Assembly (NCBI RefSeq): GCF_020731285.1
Contig: NZ_JAJFOW010000003.1
Location: forward strand, 62,001-126,000
Origin: Cohnella baijiui
Lineage (GTDB): Bacteria; Bacillota; Bacilli; Paenibacillales; Paenibacillaceae
Length of the DNA stretch: 64,000 nucleotides
Direction: 5' to 3'
The notes beneath the pieces were generated by a model. The model ran no database searches. It saw only the letters and a list, made by a program, of their open reading frames with translations, and was not told where the DNA came from. Positions 60,718 through 64,000 of this stretch are shown here, piece after piece. Made by a program: the position numbers and the translations under genes. The first letter of the stretch is position 1. Each line of letters starts with the position of its first letter.

Positions 60718-61539
60718 TTAACCCTTAATCGATCCTGCAAGCAAGCCGCGAATGAAGTATCGGCTCAGGAAGATGTAGACTAGCAGCGTCGGGAGCGCAG
60801 CGAGAAGGGCGCCCGCCATTTGAACGTTCCACTGAACGATTTGGCTGCCGGACAAATTTTGCAGCGCAACCATGATCGGCTGCTGCTTCTGCGTCGTGAG
60901 GGTAACCGCGAACAGAAACTCGTTCCAAATATTCGTAAATTGCCAAATGCCGACGACGACAAAGCCGGTAATGGACAACGGGACGATGACATGACGATAG
61001 ATGCCGAAAAATCCGTTCCCGTCCATTTTAGCTGCTTCGAGCACCTCGGTTGGTATACCGACATAGAAATTCCGGAACATGAGCGTGCAGATCGGCAAGC
61101 CGTAAACAACATGCACAAGAATGAGTCCTGCAAGCGAGTTATAGAGGTTGATGCTCTGCATGAACTGAATGAGTGGAATCAAAATGCTCTGATAGGGGAT
61201 GAACATGCCGAACAGTATGAGAGCAAAGAGCGTATTGGAGCCTTTGAATGGCCACTTGGATAAAATGTAGCCGTTCATCGATCCGAAAAATGCCGACAGC
61301 AAAGTAGCGGGAATAACGAGCAAGAAGCTATTGGTCAAGTTCGGCGCCAACTTCTTAAAAGCGACATTGTACCCCGAGAAATCGAATTTCGCGGGCCAAT
61401 CCCACATTTTCTCCAGGGTAATAGAATCCAGACCCTTTACACTAGTCAATATGACGACATAGATCGGGATTAGAAACAAGACGGCTAATACGCAAAGCAG
61501 CAGATAGAGCAGCGTACGTTTTACGCGTTCACCTCTCAT
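60718..61539 (-). CDS. carbohydrate ABC transporter permease (MalG type)
   Basis: A 273-residue CUT1-type inner-membrane permease with six helices. The EAA loop that contacts the ATPase is EVLEAAKMDGNGFFGIYRHV then IVPLS. It is coded directly after the MalF-type gene. No ATPase gene is in the operon, so a shared MsmX-like ATPase is expected, as in other Bacilli. Confidence 0.93.
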   Translation of the reverse strand: MRGERVKRTLLYLLLCVLAVLFLIPIYVVILTSVKGLDSITLEKMWDWPAKFDFSGYNVAFKKLAPNLTNSFLLVIPATLLSAFFGSMNGYILSKWPFKGSNTLFALILFGMFIPYQSILIPLIQFMQSINLYNSLAGLILVHVVYGLPICTLMFRNFYVGIPTEVLEAAKMDGNGFFGIYRHVIVPLSITGFVVVGIWQFTNIWNEFLFAVTLTTQKQQPIMVALQNLSGSQIVQWNVQMAGALLAALPTLLVYIFLSRYFIRGLLAGSIKG

Positions 61540-62493
61540 TTACTTATCCCCCTTTCTAAGACTGGAAACCAGATACGGGATAATGAGGAGAGATATGATC
61601 GCAAGCATGACCATTGCGATCCCGGCGCCTTGAGCATAATGGTTGCCGCGGAATGTCGTTTCGAACATATATACTCCGGGCACGTCGGTAACAAACATCG
61701 CTCCAGGCCCTGTCATCGCATATACCAGATCAAATATTTTCAAGGAAATATGGGCGAGAATAATGATCAAGCTCATCGTTATCGGTTTTAGCTGAGGCAG
61801 GATGACCTTGAAGAAAATTTGGCCTTCCTTGGCGCCGTCGACTCTGGCCGCTTCGCGCAAATCGTCGGGAACTGCGCGCAAGCCCGCCAAATACATCGCC
61901 ATTGCAAAGCCGGACATTTGCCATACGGTCGCGATCGCGACTGCGATTATTGCAATCGGAATACCGAATTTGATCTGTCCGATTGGCAATCCGAGATAGA
62001 TTTCCGTGCTTGTATACCACTTAGGCACTGAGTCAAAGCCGATTTTTTTCAGGATCAGATTGAATCCGGTTGTTGGATTAAGCAGCCACTGCCAGATGAC
62101 GCCTGTGACGATAAAGGATACCGCCATCGGAAATATAAACACGTTGCGAAAGAACGATTCCCCGCGAACTTTATGGTCAATCATGAGGGCCAGAAATATA
62201 CCGATAATTATCGTTACGGCAATGAAGAGAATCGTAAACACCATTGTATTTCTTAAATCCGACTGAAACCGAAAATCCGAAAACAGAAATCGATAATTTT
62301 CGAAGCCGATCAATTTATTGGTTTGGACAAGGGTGTTCCAGTTCGTAAAAGAAGTATAGCCGGTCTTGGCAATAAATCCGTAGATGAATATGGCGATCGC
62401 CGCAACGGAGGGCAACAGCATCAGTATGGGAAGCAACAGCTCCCGGTTTTTCTTTGCTTTGCTTGAACCGATCTCTCTGACCGAAGAAGTCAT
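61540..62493 (-). CDS. carbohydrate ABC transporter permease (MalF type)
   Basis: A 317-residue permease of the MalF/UgpA type with six helices; the EAA loop reads LREAARVDGAKEGQIFFKVI then LPQL. It pairs with the MalG-type protein. A terminator-like hairpin lies between it and the binding-protein gene upstream. Confidence 0.93.
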   Translation of the reverse strand: MTSSVREIGSSKAKKNRELLLPILMLLPSVAAIAIFIYGFIAKTGYTSFTNWNTLVQTNKLIGFENYRFLFSDFRFQSDLRNTMVFTILFIAVTIIIGIFLALMIDHKVRGESFFRNVFIFPMAVSFIVTGVIWQWLLNPTTGFNLILKKIGFDSVPKWYTSTEIYLGLPIGQIKFGIPIAIIAVAIATVWQMSGFAMAMYLAGLRAVPDDLREAARVDGAKEGQIFFKVILPQLKPITMSLIIILAHISLKIFDLVYAMTGPGAMFVTDVPGVYMFETTFRGNHYAQGAGIAMVMLAIISLLIIPYLVSSLRKGDK

Positions 62494-62514
62494 AAGCGCT
62501 CACTCCTGAAAAAA

Positions 62515-62546
62515 CAGGGCCAGACGGCAGACCGCATCTGGCCCTG
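62515..62546 (-). terminator. intercistronic attenuator hairpin
   Basis: CAGGGCCAGA (62515-62524) and TCTGGCCCTG (62537-62546) are perfect complements, and on the minus strand the stem is followed by TTTTTT. Partial termination here would give more binding protein than permease, a common design. Confidence 0.8.
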
Positions 62547-62577
62547 TTTGATGTTCTGTGTAGCCAATCCTGTCCGA

Positions 62578-63921
62578 TTAGTTGCCGATTCCGCTTGATT
62601 GCGCGGCGGATACGAGTGCTTTCTGAGCTTGATTCACATCGCCGTTCGTTACGAAGATATTTACGACTTGATTCGCTTGCGTTGCAAAGCCTTCCGGCGC
62701 AGCAGATCCATGAGCCAAGCTTGGAGCGAGCTTGCTTACTTTGAAGTCGTCGATCGTTTCTTGTCCGTAAGAATCGTATTTGGATTTGTCCGCGTCGATC
62801 CGTGCTGGAATCGATCCTTTTAGCGGATTGAACACATCTTGACCTTCAACAGAGCCAAGCACCTTCAAAAATTCACGAGCGGCTTGCTCGTCTTTAGCGC
62901 CCTTAGGAATAGCGAACGTGTCTGTAATAACCATGAAGCTGTCGCCAGTGTTTGGCGTTTCGATCCAGCCGAAATCTTCGTTCGCAACGAGTTTCAAATC
63001 CGTCGTGAAGTAGCCTTTCGCCCAGTCGCCCATGTTCGTCATTGCCGCTTTGCCCTCAGCGACGAGTTGGGAAGCGTCTTGCCAGTTGCGTGCCGCATGA
63101 TCGTCGTTCACGTAAGTCAGCATCTTTTTGAATTTCTCAAGAGAAGACGTAACGCGCGCATCATCGAACTTCACTTCGCCGGTCCACAGTTTTTTGTAGT
63201 CGTCTGCTCCCAACTCGCCCATCATAATATTTTCGAGCAGCATCGTAGCCGTCCAAGGCTCCTTGTCGCCCAGCGCAAGCGGTGTAATGCCTTTTGCTTT
63301 CAAAGCGTCGGCGACAGCGAAGAACTCGTCGAATGTCTTAGGCGCTTGAAGGCCGTTGTCATCGAATATTTTTTTGTTGTAGAAGATCACATTTCCGCGG
63401 TGGATATTGACCGGAACGGAGTATGCTTTGCCGTCTTTGCTGACCAGGTCGATCAATTCCTTAGGGAACTTCTCGTTCCAGCCTTCTTCCGTGAACAAGT
63501 CGTTCAGGTCGATAACTTTGTCCGCCGCCACCCATCCGGTGTTCAGCTCGGCGCCGCCGTGCACTTGGAATGCATCCGGCGGATCTCCGCCCTGCATGCG
63601 GCTCGCGAGCACGGCCTTGGCGTTGGTTCCCGCGCCGCCCGCAACTGCGGCGTTAATCACTTCAATTTCCGGATGTTTATCCGAGAAGAGCTTGATCAAG
63701 CCAAGCAAGCCCGCTTCCTCGCCTGCTCCCGTCCACCAGCTGAAGATTTCAACCTTTTTGTCAACGGATTGCGTTGTTTTTGCAGAAGGAGAAGAAGAAG
63801 GAGGAGTGCTTCCTTCGCTGCTGTTTGATGCGGTAGATCCGTTGTTGTTGCTTCCACATCCCGTTAGCACCATGCCGGTAACCGCCACTGTGGAAAGTAT
63901 CATGCCTAATTTCCGTTTCAC
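62578..63921 (-). CDS. sugar-binding lipoprotein of ABC importer
   Basis: A 447-residue extracellular solute-binding protein, cluster B family 1. The lipoprotein signal is VAVTGMVLTGCGSNN (Cys22 region), followed by a Ser/Thr-rich linker. IFSWWTGAGEEAGLLGLIKL and MQGGDPPDAFQVHGGAEL resemble glucose/mannose-type binding proteins (GlcE/GtsA-like), so an aldohexose or a small oligosaccharide is likely. GTG start at 63921 with AAGGGG about 8 bases upstream. First gene of the operon; long plus-strand frames over it are shadows. Confidence 0.92.
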   Translation of the reverse strand: MKRKLGMILSTVAVTGMVLTGCGSNNNGSTASNSSEGSTPPSSSPSAKTTQSVDKKVEIFSWWTGAGEEAGLLGLIKLFSDKHPEIEVINAAVAGGAGTNAKAVLASRMQGGDPPDAFQVHGGAELNTGWVAADKVIDLNDLFTEEGWNEKFPKELIDLVSKDGKAYSVPVNIHRGNVIFYNKKIFDDNGLQAPKTFDEFFAVADALKAKGITPLALGDKEPWTATMLLENIMMGELGADDYKKLWTGEVKFDDARVTSSLEKFKKMLTYVNDDHAARNWQDASQLVAEGKAAMTNMGDWAKGYFTTDLKLVANEDFGWIETPNTGDSFMVITDTFAIPKGAKDEQAAREFLKVLGSVEGQDVFNPLKGSIPARIDADKSKYDSYGQETIDDFKVSKLAPSLAHGSAAPEGFATQANQVVNIFVTNGDVNQAQKALVSAAQSSGIGN

Positions 63922-63948
63922 CTGACTACCCCTTCCAGAACAATGTTT

Positions 63949-63963
63949 TGTAATCGCTTTACA
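63949..63963. promoter_or_regulatory. cre-like site
   Basis: TGTAATCGCTTTACA, a near-palindrome resembling the catabolite-responsive element bound by CcpA but one base longer than the usual consensus. It lies 28 bases before the binding-protein gene, so glucose repression of the operon is plausible. Confidence 0.4.
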
Positions 63964-64000
63964 TTTTTATGATAAACGCTTAAAAATCGGTTTCATATGT

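Noticed and set aside
62839..63828. 329-codon plus-strand open frame
   Set aside because: Antisense of the sugar-binding lipoprotein gene, which has a lipobox, family motifs and operon context.
1..64000. CRISPR array, tRNA or rRNA genes
   Set aside because: No regularly spaced identical repeats of 25-40 bases, no tRNA cloverleaf with a TTCRA loop and no rRNA-like stretch were noticed on reading.

Overview
The window is chromosomal DNA of a Gram-positive endospore former, most like Paenibacillus, Cohnella or a relative. Supporting signs are a gerA-type germination operon, AGGAGG-like ribosome binding sites, GTG and TTG starts, Bacillus-type YtrA, BlaI and ArsR regulators, and CydABCD and YkoP/DedA/UgtP gene sets. 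No rRNA, tRNA or CRISPR array was seen.

Left part (1-10.3 kb): a broken carbonic anhydrase gene diverges from an ArsR regulator and a SulP anion transporter, with ArsR-type operators in between. A second ArsR gene is truncated. A gerB-gerA-gerC operon follows on the minus strand, with a small two-helix membrane gene downstream (a gerXD-like candidate). Next come the 3' end of an arsM gene as a fossil, a cyclic-di-GMP-I (GEMM) riboswitch with terminator in front of a LuxR-type response regulator, and a short operon of two tiny ORFs and an ArpU-like regulator.

Integrative-element zone (10.3-37.7 kb): remains of a Tn916/Tn1549-like element (sigma-like factor behind a perfect 17-bp hairpin, DUF6075 protein, NlpC/P60 peptidase, large serine recombinase with its small upstream ORF) enclose AT-rich cargo. 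Cargo 1 (14.6-25.3 kb) is the most striking part: a Cro-type regulator, an SfsA-like nuclease, a 1196-residue fusion of a DruA-like (DUF4338) domain to a P-loop ATPase, an unknown 487-residue protein, and a 1576-residue FtsK/HerA-type translocase with an internal PD-(D/E)XK motif. The layout recalls DptFGH phosphorothioate-dependent restriction, but no dnd modification genes are present and the DruA domain is an unexpected addition. It looks like an undescribed anti-phage or anti-plasmid system. A decayed paralogue of the NlpC/P60 gene lies just beyond it. Cargo 2 (28.9-36.3 kb) holds an AAA / PIN-GNAT-PUA / ASCH operon, a tail-anchored protein with a GNAT enzyme, and a large SF2 helicase. It lies between 45-bp imperfect direct repeats, each at the 3' end of a recombinase gene (one intact, one a fossil).

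Right part (37.8-64 kb): an SDR oxidoreductase divergent from an AraC regulator; BlaI/BlaR-type signalling; cydABCD for cytochrome bd; a receiver-degenerate LuxR regulator; a ferredoxin/GNAT pair (YjdI/YjdJ type); a YtrA-controlled ABC exporter; and YkoP-DedA-UgtP-like glycolipid/membrane genes of visibly higher G+C. A second defence patch (54.7-60.6 kb) has a broken VapBC-like pair, a TOTE-type primase-helicase, and a Phd/ParE toxin-antitoxin pair split by a gene for a methyltransferase-like protein with a type I specificity domain and degenerate catalytic motifs. The window ends in a carbohydrate ABC importer (binding protein and two permeases) on the minus strand.
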